Positions 1 to 8,929 of a stretch of 64,000 nucleotides of DNA are shown one piece after another. The translations under genes and the position numbers were made by a program. The notes below the pieces were generated by a model, which searched no databases, was not told the DNA's origin, and saw only the letters and a program-made list of their open reading frames with translations. Every line of letters starts with the position of its first letter. Positions within the stretch are counted from its first letter, which is position 1. Origin of the DNA: Leptolinea sp. UBA5366 (GTDB lineage: Bacteria > Chloroflexota > Anaerolineae > Anaerolineales > Anaerolineaceae); assembly GCA_002407845.1 (NCBI GenBank), contig DHPK01000026.1, positions 1 to 64,000 on the forward strand. Direction: 5' to 3'.

Positions 1-1317
1 ATGGTTTTCTGCTTCATAAATGGTCACGTGATGACCGCGGATCGCAGCAACGCGGGCTGCTTCCAAACCGGCAATCCCGCCGCCGATGACAGCGACCGAT
101 TTCGGGTTGTCGCTCTTCTTGTATTTGACCGCTTGGTATTTTTCACGGAAGGCATCGCTGTTGACAGCGCACTGCATGTTGAACCCGCCGAGAACCCGTG
201 CCAGACAACCATTGTTGCAGTATATGCAGGGTCTGATTTCCTCATCAGCCCCTCTTTTAACCTTGTCAGCCCATTCCGGATCAGCCAGCAAACCGCGACC
301 CATAGCAATCGCATCGACCAAACCGTCTGCAACTGCTTTGTTTGCCAGTGCGGGATCGCTTAATTTTCCTGGACAAATGACCGGAATATTGAGCGCTTTT
401 TTGAGTACCTGCGCTTCTTCAAGGTACGTGCCTTCAGGCATGTACATCGGCGGATACAGCCAGTAGAGAGAATCATAGGTGCCCGTTCCAAAAAGAATCG
501 CGTCGAACCCGGCGGCTTCAAGCAGTTTTCCGAGTTTCAGGCTCTCTTCCATATCGCGCCCGAATTCTGTGTATTCTTCACCAGGCAGCTGACCGACGCC
601 TTCAGCTTTCATGTGCGCTTTGGTCCCAAGGCGGGTTGTCACTGCAAAATTCGGACCGCATTTTTCTTTGATCCCTTTGACAATTTCCGTCTGGATGCGA
701 ATTTTATTTTCAAGACTGCCGCCGTATTCATCCGTCCGATGATTGAACGCATCGGTAGCGAACTGATCGCCGAGATAACCGCCTTTGACGCCATTGATAT
801 CAATGCCATCGCAGCCCGCCTGATGTGCCAGCACTGCGCCTTGAATGGTCGAGTCAATAAGCCGCTGGATGTCTTCGCGTGTCAGTTCACGGCAGGTGAC
901 AGATGGATCCCAGCGATTTTTTACAGCAGATGGCGCGACCGGCAGCGTTCCGGGAGAGGCTGCGGGAACACCGGTTCGGCCTGATCCCAGTTGGATCTGG
1001 AAAAAGAGTTTCGCGCCATATTGATGCACCGCATCACAGAGTTTTTTCGTTTGGACAACGTAGTCTTCGGGGGCTGAAAATGGCGATTTGTTAAAATTTG
1101 CCTTTTCCAAATCATCGTCGGGAAAACTTGCACCGACAAAGATCAGACCTACCCCATTCTTCGCTCGTTCAGCATAATAGTTTATCGTTTCATTGGTCAC
1201 ATTCTTGTTCTCATCAAGCCAGCCGTTTGGCAGCATTGGCGCCATGCAGATCCGGTTGCGAATCTCAACATTGCCGATCTTGAATGGATTAAATAGCGCT
1301 TCGTATTTCAATGACAT
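1..1317 (-). CDS. NADH:flavin oxidoreductase, Old Yellow Enzyme / 2-enoate reductase type (3' end outside window)
   Basis: The reading frame is open from an ATG at 1317 to base 1 (439 codons), so the protein continues beyond the left edge. The N-terminal 340 or so residues read as an FMN-binding TIM barrel of the Old Yellow Enzyme family (start MSLKYEALFNPFKIGNVEIR; DEYGGSLENKIR is the family's typical barrel motif). They are followed by a four-cysteine iron-sulfur motif, CIYCNNGC and a fourth Cys about a dozen residues on, and then a dinucleotide-binding loop VIGGGIAGLEAA. This barrel, [4Fe-4S] and FAD/NAD domain order is that of 2,4-dienoyl-CoA reductase, trimethylamine dehydrogenase and bile-acid BaiCD-like enzymes. 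It probably reduces a C=C bond of an unsaturated acid or ketone, but the substrate cannot be read from sequence. AGGAG lies 7 bases before the start. Composition is that of the main chromosome, unlike the AT-rich block next to it. Confidence 0.9.
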   Translation of the reverse strand, partial: MSLKYEALFNPFKIGNVEIRNRICMAPMLPNGWLDENKNVTNETINYYAERAKNGVGLIFVGASFPDDDLEKANFNKSPFSAPEDYVVQTKKLCDAVHQYGAKLFFQIQLGSGRTGVPAASPGTLPVAPSAVKNRWDPSVTCRELTREDIQRLIDSTIQGAVLAHQAGCDGIDINGVKGGYLGDQFATDAFNHRTDEYGGSLENKIRIQTEIVKGIKEKCGPNFAVTTRLGTKAHMKAEGVGQLPGEEYTEFGRDMEESLKLGKLLEAAGFDAILFGTGTYDSLYWLYPPMYMPEGTYLEEAQVLKKALNIPVICPGKLSDPALANKAVADGLVDAIAMGRGLLADPEWADKVKRGADEEIRPCIYCNNGCLARVLGGFNMQCAVNSDAFREKYQAVKYKKSDNPKSVAVIGGGIAGLEAARVAAIRGHHVTIYEAENH

Positions 1318-1612
1318 AGAAATTTCTCCTTTGAATTTTTATTTTGCAATTGATGCAAATGTACCATTCAGACTTTATTTTTCCGAATGTTTATTTGTTT
1401 TTGAAATTACTTATTTGATAAACAAGCTTTTGTCTCATTTTACCTGTTATGCAACAGAATATTTTTTGATTTATTGAGAATTTTTCATTTGCCAGTAGGT
1501 TTTCAAAACAAGTTCATCTTTAAAATTAAAAATACATGTATTAAACTTTTACAGGGATCATCAAAATATTGTTTTTTCAATATAGTGAACATTATGCTGT
1601 TATTCAAAACTT

Positions 1613-2401
1613 TTATGATGAAATAATTAAATTTGTAAACCCATTATTCGAGAATAGGCTGATGTGTTCCTGTTTCACGTCCTTATCTACAATTATCTTA
1701 TCTATCTCATCCGTGGCAATAATTTTAACAAAAGAAACATGACCAAATTTTGAACTGTCGCATAAAAGGCAAGATTCATTTGAATGGTTAATAATCATTC
1801 GGATGTTTTCTGCTAACATAAAATCGGGGATCGTCGCTCCTTTATTTACATTTAAACCGTTACAAGTAAAAAAAGCTTTATCGATATTAATTAATGGAAA
1901 TGTCTCAGAAGTGAAGCTAACATAATGGAAATTTCTCCTCACAATCCCACCTATTACATATACTACATGATCTGTGTTATTCTCCAACCAATTAGCGATT
2001 TTTATATCATTTACTACAATCGTTAAATTCTTTTTATTAATTAAAGTTTTTGCCAACTCCATTGTTGTAGTGCCAGTACAAATTGCGATTGTGTCTCCGT
2101 CTTCTATTATGCGATTAGCACTGTTTGCAATTTCTTTTTTTTGCTTAATCATGAGATTTTGTTTTGATGTTGGGAGCGGTTCCAAACTAACCTTAATATT
2201 GTCTAAGGATAAAGCTCCCCCATGAGTCCGATGAATTAATCCTTTATTCTCTAAAGAGAGCAAGTCTGTCCTCACGGTAGAAGTTGATACATTAAATTCA
2301 ATACTTAACTCAGAAACAGTTGCTTTTTTTACACTTTCTATATATTTGAATATTTGATCTCTTCTTTCTTCAACAAAAACAATTTGATTTTTATTTTCCA
2401 T
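1613..2401 (-). CDS. DeoR-family transcriptional regulator
   Basis: 262 residues, the usual length for the family. Residues about 8-60 form a winged helix-turn-helix of DeoR type (VSELSIEFNVSTSTVRTDLL followed by the wing sequence RTHGGA). The remainder is the DeoRC sugar-phosphate-sensing domain, with the conserved stretch AICTGTTTMELAKTL and a closing region that includes CDSSKFG. Such proteins usually repress neighbouring sugar catabolic genes and are released by a phosphorylated intermediate. It is transcribed away from the ABC/dehydrogenase operon that starts 309 bases to the right, so it is the likely regulator of that operon. The gene is AT-rich like the operon and unlike the ribosomal genes beyond. 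The 295 bases between it and the oxidoreductase to the left are AT-rich and show no gene or clear terminator. Confidence 0.92.
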   Translation of the reverse strand: MENKNQIVFVEERRDQIFKYIESVKKATVSELSIEFNVSTSTVRTDLLSLENKGLIHRTHGGALSLDNIKVSLEPLPTSKQNLMIKQKKEIANSANRIIEDGDTIAICTGTTTMELAKTLINKKNLTIVVNDIKIANWLENNTDHVVYVIGGIVRRNFHYVSFTSETFPLINIDKAFFTCNGLNVNKGATIPDFMLAENIRMIINHSNESCLLCDSSKFGHVSFVKIIATDEIDKIIVDKDVKQEHISLFSNNGFTNLIISS

Positions 2402-2481
2402 TTCGCCTCAAGGATGAAAATTTATTAGCACTATCTTTGATATATGGGTCCAAATCTTTATTTATCAATCAGTACTTCTAC

Positions 2482-2510
2482 TTGACATTTTTTGATATAT
2501 GAGAATTAAT
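2482..2510 (+). promoter_or_regulatory. Putative sigma-70 promoter of the sugar/polyol operon
   Basis: TTGACA at 2482-2487, a 17-base spacer, and ATTAAT at 2505-2510, in the divergent region between the deoR-type gene and the ABC operon. The -35 is perfect and the -10 is weak. The 11-base word TTTGATATATG occurs at 2436-2446 and again at 2491-2501, inside the spacer, so a regulator bound there would cover the promoter. About 200 bases of leader would lie before the first gene. The choice of promoter is inference. Confidence 0.5.
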
Positions 2511-2653
2511 AACATAAATACTTAGAAATAAAAGCGTTATTTTGTTTGAAGGACATTATTCAGCTATTTTTGGTTACTAATGTAATTAGTAAAGCCCAAC
2601 TTATGATGATATATTTCAATATACAACAACAAATAGCAATAAATAACAGTTTA

Positions 2654-2671
2654 TTTCAATGATCATTGAAA
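2654..2671. promoter_or_regulatory. 18-bp perfect palindrome, candidate operator
   Basis: TTTCAATGATCATTGAAA is its own exact reverse complement and ends 39 bases before the start codon of the ABC ATPase gene. An AATAAA/TTTATT inverted repeat lies just upstream. A symmetric site of this size in a divergent regulator/operon gap is what a dimeric repressor such as the neighbouring DeoR-type protein would bind. Binding is inferred. Confidence 0.55.
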
Positions 2672-2710
2672 ACAGCTGATAATCATTTACACCATTAAAT
2701 CAAGGACGAA

Positions 2711-4195
2711 ATGAATAATTATATTTTGGAAATGAAAGGAATCTATAAAACATTTGGGGGTATTGTTGCTCTTAACCATGTGGATTTCTTCCTAAGAAGA
2801 GGCGAGATTCACGCGCTAGTAGGAGAAAATGGTGCTGGAAAGTCTACATTAATGAAAGTGCTTTCAGGAGCATATAAACAGGATTCTGGAGAGATCATCT
2901 TTGAGGGGGAAAAGTTATCTATCAGAAATCCATCGGATTCTCTTAAAAAAGGCATCTCTGTTATTTATCAAGAATTCATGTTAGCACCAGACTTATCTGT
3001 TGCAGAAAATATTTTTATAGATAAATTAGCAGAGAAGAGAAGTATCATAAATTGGAAGAAAGTAAATACATCAGCAAAAGAACTATTGTCTAGCCTAGGT
3101 TTTTCAGATATTAATCCCGAAGAAAAAGTTGCGAATTTGTCGGTAGCTTATCAACAAGTTGTCGAAATTTGTAAGTGCTTATCGCGAAATTCTAAAATTC
3201 TTGTGTTCGATGAACCCACAGCGGTCCTTACCGTTGCTGAATCTGAAAAACTTTTTTCTATTATCGATCAACTTAAAAATAACAATGTCAGTATTATTTA
3301 CATATCTCACAGACTTGAAGAAATATTCCGCTTAGCTGATAGAATTTCTGTTTTTAAAGATGGAGTAAATATTTCAACAACAGAAAAAAATAATATTTCG
3401 ATTGACGAACTTGTTTTATTAATGGTCGGAAGAGAAATAAGCCAAATGTTCCCCGAACATAATCACCAAATTGGCGAAGAAGTTTTAAAGGTTAATAATT
3501 TTTCGATTTCAAAAAATCAGAAACCTATAAATTTTTCTGTAAAGAGAGGGGAGATATTAGGATTTAGTGGCTTGGTTGGTTCTGGCCGTACAGAAATTAT
3601 GAGGGCAATTTTTGGGGCAGATTCTTTTAACGATGGGGAAGTTTATATTAATGGGAAAAAACATAAATATATCTCCCCACGGGAATCGATTAAGCAAGGT
3701 ATTGGGATGTTACCGGAAGACCGCAAGCAACAAGGGCTATTGCTGGAACAAAGCATTCAAATCAACACATCACTACCTGTAATTGACAAATTTACCAAGT
3801 TTTTTGTAATTGATAAGAAACTTGAAAAGAAGGAAGTTGTCTCAACGCTAGCGAAATTTAACACAAAGTATCGCGACACGGATAATAATGTCAGCACATT
3901 GAGTGGGGGAAATCAACAGAAAGTTTCCTTGTCAAAATGGATCCTTTCAGATTGCGAATGTTTAATTTTAGACGAACCGACTAGAGGTGTTGACGTTGGT
4001 GCAAAGACAGAAATTTATAAAATTATTGAAGATCTTGCTCAATCTGGATTGGCAATTATTCTTATCTCTTCTGAAATGGCAGAAATAATTGGTATGTGCG
4101 ATCGCGTTTTAGTAATGCGTGAAGGGCAAATTGCTGGAGAGTTAACGAGTGAAATCTCCGAGGAAAAAATTATTAAACTTGCAATGGGAGTTTAA
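2711..4195 (+). CDS. Sugar ABC transporter ATP-binding protein, RbsA/MglA type
   Basis: 494 residues with two fused nucleotide-binding domains, the arrangement of the ribose/galactose (CUT2) importers. The first domain has Walker A GENGAGKST at 38-46, an atypical signature LSVAYQQ at 143-149 and Walker B ILVFDEP at 163-169. The second has a degenerate P-loop GLVGSGRTE at 287-295 and a proper signature LSGGNQQKV from 397. One good and one degenerate site is normal for CUT2 proteins. AAGGA sits 4 bases before the ATG. It is the first gene of an operon with permease, two dehydrogenases and the binding protein, and would energise uptake of a pentose, hexose or polyol at the inner face of the membrane. 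The substrate is not determined. Confidence 0.95.
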   Translation: MNNYILEMKGIYKTFGGIVALNHVDFFLRRGEIHALVGENGAGKSTLMKVLSGAYKQDSGEIIFEGEKLSIRNPSDSLKKGISVIYQEFMLAPDLSVAENIFIDKLAEKRSIINWKKVNTSAKELLSSLGFSDINPEEKVANLSVAYQQVVEICKCLSRNSKILVFDEPTAVLTVAESEKLFSIIDQLKNNNVSIIYISHRLEEIFRLADRISVFKDGVNISTTEKNNISIDELVLLMVGREISQMFPEHNHQIGEEVLKVNNFSISKNQKPINFSVKRGEILGFSGLVGSGRTEIMRAIFGADSFNDGEVYINGKKHKYISPRESIKQGIGMLPEDRKQQGLLLEQSIQINTSLPVIDKFTKFFVIDKKLEKKEVVSTLAKFNTKYRDTDNNVSTLSGGNQQKVSLSKWILSDCECLILDEPTRGVDVGAKTEIYKIIEDLAQSGLAIILISSEMAEIIGMCDRVLVMREGQIAGELTSEISEEKIIKLAMGV

Positions 4196-4196
4196 A

Positions 4197-5165
4197 ATGA
4201 TTGCAGAAAAAAATAAAAAGAACACTTTCAATATAAAGAATTTTCTAATTGATAACAATACGTATTTAATATTTCTTTTCTTATTCATACTTAGCAGCTT
4301 CCTGTCTAAGAATTTTTTTACGGTCATGAACCTTCGAAACATTGCACTTCAGCAAGCTGCACCAGTTTTTGTAGCAGTAGGAATGTTATTCGTTGTCTTA
4401 ACTGGCGGGATCGACTTATCTGTTGGATCTATGATGGCATTAGGTGCTTCATTAAGCGCGATACTCACAGCTAATTTGAATGTCAATATTATCTTATCAA
4501 TATGCATCACATTAATTGTTGGCGTCATTTTAGCATCATTCACTGGATTTCTAGTTGCTTATGCTAACATGCAAGGCTTCGTCGCTTCCTTGGCAATAAT
4601 GACGATTGCAAGAGGAATTGCATTTGTTATTACGAATGCGACACCAACACGATTCCCAGAAAACACTGTTCAATATTTGGTTTCTAAATCATACGGATAT
4701 CCAATAATTATTTTAACGATATTTCTAATAATACTTTTTTGGTTTATCCAAAAATACACAGCTTATGGACGCTTGGTCATTGCAGTCGGCAGCAACAGTA
4801 CAGCCGTTAACTTAGCTGGTGTTAATGTAAAAAAGTATATTATTTCGGTATATGCTTTATCAGGATTATTATCATCGATTGCTGGAATTTTCGTCGCATC
4901 AAGATCAGCAACTGGAAGCCCGACAATTGGTCAAGGCCAAGAGTTAGACGCAATCGCAGCTTGTGTTATAGGTGGAGCAAGCCTGGCAGGTGGCAAAGGA
5001 TCTGTTGTTAAAACATTAACAGGAGCGCTTGTTCTCGCTCTAATCAGAAATATTATGAATCTACTCGCTGTTCCTTCTTATCCTCAAGATATTATCAAGG
5101 GAATCATCATCATTCTTGCAGTGTTGCTTCAAACTACAACTGATTCCAGGAAAACGGATGTATAG
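4197..5165 (+). CDS. Sugar ABC transporter permease, RbsC/AraH type
   Basis: 322 residues from the ATG at 4197, one base after the stop of the ATPase gene and preceded by GGGAG. A longer in-frame start at 4149 lies inside the ATPase gene and is unlikely. It is a hydrophobic protein with about eight to ten membrane segments. It contains the CUT2 permease signatures FVVLTGGIDLSVGSMMALGA near residue 70 and GQGQELDAIAACVIGGASL near residue 245. It would form the membrane channel, as a homodimer, with the preceding ATPase and the binding protein encoded at the end of the operon. Confidence 0.94.
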   Translation: MIAEKNKKNTFNIKNFLIDNNTYLIFLFLFILSSFLSKNFFTVMNLRNIALQQAAPVFVAVGMLFVVLTGGIDLSVGSMMALGASLSAILTANLNVNIILSICITLIVGVILASFTGFLVAYANMQGFVASLAIMTIARGIAFVITNATPTRFPENTVQYLVSKSYGYPIIILTIFLIILFWFIQKYTAYGRLVIAVGSNSTAVNLAGVNVKKYIISVYALSGLLSSIAGIFVASRSATGSPTIGQGQELDAIAACVIGGASLAGGKGSVVKTLTGALVLALIRNIMNLLAVPSYPQDIIKGIIIILAVLLQTTTDSRKTDV

Positions 5166-5182
5166 GAGAAAGGCTAAAATAC

Positions 5183-6220
5183 ATGAAAGCAGCTAGATTT
5201 TATGAACCGGGAAAAATAGTTGTAGAAGAGGTTGAAACTCCACAATTATTGCCTGATGAAGTATTAATAAAAGTACACTATTGTGGAATATGTGGAACTG
5301 ATGTTCATATTTTTAATGGAGATGAGGGTTCATCAAAAGTTTCTGATAAAGCCATTCTTGGACATGAGTTTTCGGGCGAAATCGTAAAAATAGGCAGTGA
5401 TCAAAATAATTATAAGAACTTTAAAGTTGGAGATCTCGTTTGTTGTGATGTGAATTATTCTTGTGGTCATTGTCACTATTGCAATAATGGTAAACCTCAC
5501 TTGTGTGATTCAATGAAGGGAATTGGCACAGCAATAAATGGTGCTTTTGCGGAATATATCGCCATGCCTCAGGATAAAACTTTTCTTATACCGGAGCATT
5601 TATCCTTACAAGAAGCAGCGATGACTGAACCAGTTTCTTGTTGTTTGCATGGAATAGATTTAATTAATATTTCTCTTGGTGAAACCGTTTTAATTGTTGG
5701 CTGTGGAAATATCGGTTTAACAATGATCCAACTATGCAAATATGCTGGAGCATCCAATATTATTGCAGTTGAACCAATATCCCACAGGCGTGATCTAGCG
5801 CTACAACTGGGAGCAGATTATGTCTTTGATTCGAATAATGCTTCTGTTTTATCAAATGTAGATTTAAATCAAACTGGGCCAATTACTAAAGCAATCGATT
5901 GCGCAGGGCTAATTTCTACTGCTGAATTTTGTATTGAAAATGCAGGAAAAGGTGCAACTGTTTTATTATTTGGGCTAACGGGACCTCATGATGTTTTGTC
6001 CGTAAAACCTTTTTCAATGTTTTTAAAAGAATTGACAATAAAAACATCTTTTGTTAATCCCTTCACTTTTGAGAGAGCGTTAAATTTATTGAGTAACGGT
6101 ATCGTCAAAACAAGTGAAATCATCACTGATATTTACCCGTTAGCGGATATCCAAGAGGTTTTTGCTAACAGATTGTATGCTAAAAATGGCAAAGTTTTAA
6201 TTAAATGCGTTTCAGAATAA
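5183..6220 (+). CDS. Zinc-dependent alcohol (polyol) dehydrogenase, MDR family
   Basis: 345 residues of the medium-chain dehydrogenase/reductase family. Catalytic zinc ligands are visible as Cys37 (CGICGTD) and His61-Glu62 (GHE). The structural zinc site is complete: Cys94, Cys97, Cys100 and Cys108. The nucleotide-binding loop is VGCGNIG near residue 173. Overall it resembles sorbitol, threonine or 2,3-butanediol dehydrogenases, which oxidise a secondary alcohol with NAD(P)+. AGGAGAAAGG precedes the start and only 17 bases separate it from the permease gene. In this operon it probably oxidises the imported polyol or a derivative. The exact alcohol is unknown. Confidence 0.92.
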   Translation: MKAARFYEPGKIVVEEVETPQLLPDEVLIKVHYCGICGTDVHIFNGDEGSSKVSDKAILGHEFSGEIVKIGSDQNNYKNFKVGDLVCCDVNYSCGHCHYCNNGKPHLCDSMKGIGTAINGAFAEYIAMPQDKTFLIPEHLSLQEAAMTEPVSCCLHGIDLINISLGETVLIVGCGNIGLTMIQLCKYAGASNIIAVEPISHRRDLALQLGADYVFDSNNASVLSNVDLNQTGPITKAIDCAGLISTAEFCIENAGKGATVLLFGLTGPHDVLSVKPFSMFLKELTIKTSFVNPFTFERALNLLSNGIVKTSEIITDIYPLADIQEVFANRLYAKNGKVLIKCVSE

Positions 6221-6229
6221 AGGATTATC

Positions 6230-7360
6230 ATGGAAAAAAGAACAACTAATTTTCGAGGTTTTTGCTCTCCGAACAGATATCTTCAAGGGCCAGGAATCAT
6301 TAATTCTCTCAAGTTATTTACCGACTTATTCGGATCTAACATTGTTTTTTATATCGATAAGAATATCGCTTCTTTCGTTTCCCCAAAAATTAAACAGATA
6401 TTTGATCTGAATGAAATAAACTATGAAATTATTGAATTCTCCGGTGAAATTACACTTGCAAGTATTGAATCCAATAAAGACAAACTTCTTTCGATTATGT
6501 CAACAGCTGATGTTTTAGTTGCTATCGGTGGAGGAAAGACAATCGACGTAACAAAAGTAATTGCAGAGGCAATAAACGTACCAATAATTGTCGTCCCCTC
6601 GGTCGCATCGACAGACGCTCCTACCAGTGGTCTTTCAATTATTTACAAAGAAAATGGCGAACACAGTCATGAAATATTCCTAAAGAAAAACCCAGACTTC
6701 GTTATTGTTGATTCTGAAATAATTGTCAAAGCACCAGTTCGCTTCTTCATCTCGGGAATCGGAGACGCTTTAGCAACCTTTTTCGAAGCTGAAGCAAATC
6801 AACAATCTAATTATGAAAATGTTCTGAGTGCAGAAATTGGGTTAAGTATTGGTCCTTCTATTGCTGCAAAGACTATTGCTAAATCCTGTTATGAAACAAT
6901 CATAAGAGATGCAGAACTTGCCGTTGAAGCAGTGAAATTAGGTCGATTAACCGAAGCCGTAGAAAATATTATTGAGGCTAATACATTGCTTAGCGGCATC
7001 GGATTTGAAACAAATGGCACTGCAGCAGCCCACGCGATCCACGATGGTCTCACTTCAATCAAACCATCTTTTCCGACAACTCATGGAGAACGAGTAGCTT
7101 TTGGGCTTCTTTGTGAATTCATCATTGAAAATAAAGAAAAATCTTTCATCGATAGTATTTTGCAATTCTACAGAAATATTGGACTACCAACAACATTGAG
7201 TCAGATCGGGTTAGAAAATCTCACAAACGAACAGCTTTTAAAAATCGCTGACATAACGTTCAATAACGTTATCCATGCTGAACCTGTTGTTATCACTAAG
7301 GAGGTGATTATTAATTCAATTTTACTTGCTGACCATATTGGAAAGAATTTTAAAGATTAA
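6230..7360 (+). CDS. Glycerol dehydrogenase-like, iron-containing alcohol dehydrogenase family
   Basis: 376 residues aligning by eye with GldA-type glycerol dehydrogenases. The NAD-binding glycine loop is AIGGGKTIDVTK near residue 98. The metal ligands expected from the family are present as Asp179 (GIGDALATFFEAEA), His268 (AAAHAIHDG) and His285 (TTHGERVAFG). Glycerol dehydrogenase converts glycerol to dihydroxyacetone, but relatives act on other small polyols. It starts 9 bases after the zinc dehydrogenase, so the operon encodes two unrelated polyol dehydrogenases and no kinase. The transported compound may therefore be handled unphosphorylated for two steps, which is inference. Confidence 0.9.
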   Translation: MEKRTTNFRGFCSPNRYLQGPGIINSLKLFTDLFGSNIVFYIDKNIASFVSPKIKQIFDLNEINYEIIEFSGEITLASIESNKDKLLSIMSTADVLVAIGGGKTIDVTKVIAEAINVPIIVVPSVASTDAPTSGLSIIYKENGEHSHEIFLKKNPDFVIVDSEIIVKAPVRFFISGIGDALATFFEAEANQQSNYENVLSAEIGLSIGPSIAAKTIAKSCYETIIRDAELAVEAVKLGRLTEAVENIIEANTLLSGIGFETNGTAAAHAIHDGLTSIKPSFPTTHGERVAFGLLCEFIIENKEKSFIDSILQFYRNIGLPTTLSQIGLENLTNEQLLKIADITFNNVIHAEPVVITKEVIINSILLADHIGKNFKD

Positions 7361-7378
7361 CTAAAACTGGAGGCTTAA

Positions 7379-8428
7379 ATGAAAAAGGGTTATTCACGTA
7401 TCATTATTTTATCGATTGTTGCAATATTAATTTGTACTAGTGGAGTTTTTGCTCAGACAGACTCAAATATTAAAGTCGGATTTGCAATCAGAACTTTGGA
7501 TTCACCATATTATGTTGCACTGGGTGATGCTATAAAAGCTGGGTGTGAAGAATTAGGCTGGGAGGTCTCTGTCCTTGATGCCAATACTGATTCCGAAAAG
7601 GAAGCTCAGAATATGGATGCATTGGTTGCTCAAGGCGTTGACTTGATTTTCCTGGATTCTGTCATACCTGATCCTGCAGTTGCTGTCATTAATAAAGCTG
7701 CTGAAAACAACATTGGTGTAATTAACCTTGACAGCGGTGTTGGTGAAGGCGCTAAAGACATCACAACTATCTATTCAAACAATGAGCAAAATGGTCGTTT
7801 AGTAGGTTTAGCGTATGCTAATTCCATTGACAAAAATGATCCCATCAAAGCTATTCTGTTGAGTGGCAATAAAGGATCAATAGCAGGTGAACAAAGACGT
7901 ACCGGACTTTTCTGTGGGATCATTGAAGCTCGGACAGGTCTTTCTGAAGCCGATGCATGGATAGCTGCGAAAGATATGGAGAAGCAGTTAGTCGAAAATG
8001 GTAAAGCAGAAAACACAGAGGCTAACTTTGTTATTGGTGGCCAGGGTTGGGGTGCGTGGACTCGTGAAGGCGGGTTGGAAGCAGCAGAAGACTTAATCAC
8101 AGCTAATCAAGATCTGACATGCGTCCTTGCTGAAAATGATCAGATGAACTTTGGCGCAATGATTGCATTAGAAAATGCTGGCATTGAAAATGTTGACATT
8201 TTGTCAGCCGCAGATGGTGCAAAGCAAGCCTATGATTTGATCAAAGAAGGTAAATACTTTGCAACTGGCGAAAATAGCCCTGTGAAGATTGCAGAAAAAG
8301 GGATTGAAATTGCAAAAGCAATTTTAATTGATGGCGCTGATATGTGGAGCTATCCAGATATCACTTTTACTGAAGCATTTGCAGTTACAATCGACAATGT
8401 CGATGAACACTACGATTTTGGTTTCTAA
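7379..8428 (+). CDS. Secreted sugar-binding protein of the ABC importer, RbsB-like
   Basis: 349 residues. The N-terminus is a classical signal peptide: MKKG, a hydrophobic stretch to about residue 20, and a likely cleavage after GVFA. The mature part is a type I periplasmic binding protein fold: KVGFAIRTLDSPYYVALGDA opens the first lobe, VAQGVDLIFLDS and the later CVLAENDQMNFGA are typical of ribose-type sugar binders. It would capture the substrate outside the membrane and hand it to the permease. Last gene of the operon, followed 35 bases later by a strong terminator. Having the binding protein at the end, after the enzymes, is less common than having it beside the transporter genes. Confidence 0.93.
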   Translation: MKKGYSRIIILSIVAILICTSGVFAQTDSNIKVGFAIRTLDSPYYVALGDAIKAGCEELGWEVSVLDANTDSEKEAQNMDALVAQGVDLIFLDSVIPDPAVAVINKAAENNIGVINLDSGVGEGAKDITTIYSNNEQNGRLVGLAYANSIDKNDPIKAILLSGNKGSIAGEQRRTGLFCGIIEARTGLSEADAWIAAKDMEKQLVENGKAENTEANFVIGGQGWGAWTREGGLEAAEDLITANQDLTCVLAENDQMNFGAMIALENAGIENVDILSAADGAKQAYDLIKEGKYFATGENSPVKIAEKGIEIAKAILIDGADMWSYPDITFTEAFAVTIDNVDEHYDFGF

Positions 8429-8463
8429 TTAGAATCTTCTTATTACGAAATATTGTTTAGCAA

Positions 8464-8491
8464 AAAACCGCCGAAATTCATCGGCGGTTTT
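8464..8491. terminator. Bidirectional rho-independent terminator
   Basis: An 11-bp stem, AAAACCGCCGA (8464-8474) pairing with TCGGCGGTTTT (8481-8491), around a 6-base loop. The T-rich arm serves the sugar operon on the plus strand. On the minus strand the hairpin is followed by a T run that would end the ribosomal operon after rpsI. It sits between the two convergent units. Confidence 0.9.
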
Positions 8492-8530
8492 CATTATCCA
8501 AGTGTGTCTCCAACCGGACACCTGAGCGAA

Positions 8531-8926
8531 TTAACGCTTGGTGTAAGTCGGGGCCTTGCGGGCGCGTTTCAAACCTGGCTTCTTGCGTTCCTTGATGCGC
8601 GGGTCGCGCGTCAGCAGTCCGGCATGGCTCAAAGACGGTTTCAATGTTTCATCCATCTTCACGAGTGCCCGTGCCAGTCCGAGGCGAACTGCGTCGGTCT
8701 GACCCGTAACGCCGCCGCCATTGACATGCACAGAAACATCGTAACCGGATTGATCCTGGTTAATCGCGGTGAATGGACCCAAAATGGATTCCACATCCCC
8801 TAACCGATTGAAATAATCGGCAATCTGTTTCTCGTTGATAACGAAATCTCCGCTGCCGGCACTGATGCGGACGCGAGCAATGCTTTCCTTGCGGCGGCCA
8901 ATTCCTTCATAATATCGTCCGGCCAT
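8531..8926 (-). CDS. rpsI: 30S ribosomal protein S9
   Basis: 131 residues, normal for S9. It has the opening YEGIGRRKESIARV and the hallmark basic C-terminal tail ending in TYTKR, which reaches toward the P-site tRNA in the 30S subunit. AAGGAG precedes the ATG. It is the last gene of the supercluster and follows rplM by 3 bases, the usual rplM-rpsI pairing. The bidirectional terminator lies 40 bases downstream. Confidence 0.98.
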   Translation of the reverse strand: MAGRYYEGIGRRKESIARVRISAGSGDFVINEKQIADYFNRLGDVESILGPFTAINQDQSGYDVSVHVNGGGVTGQTDAVRLGLARALVKMDETLKPSLSHAGLLTRDPRIKERKKPGLKRARKAPTYTKR

Positions 8927-8929
8927 ATC

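Noticed and set aside
4149..4196. Upstream start for the RbsC-type permease
   Set aside because: It lies inside the ATPase gene and adds a basic segment not typical of the family; GGGAG supports 4197.
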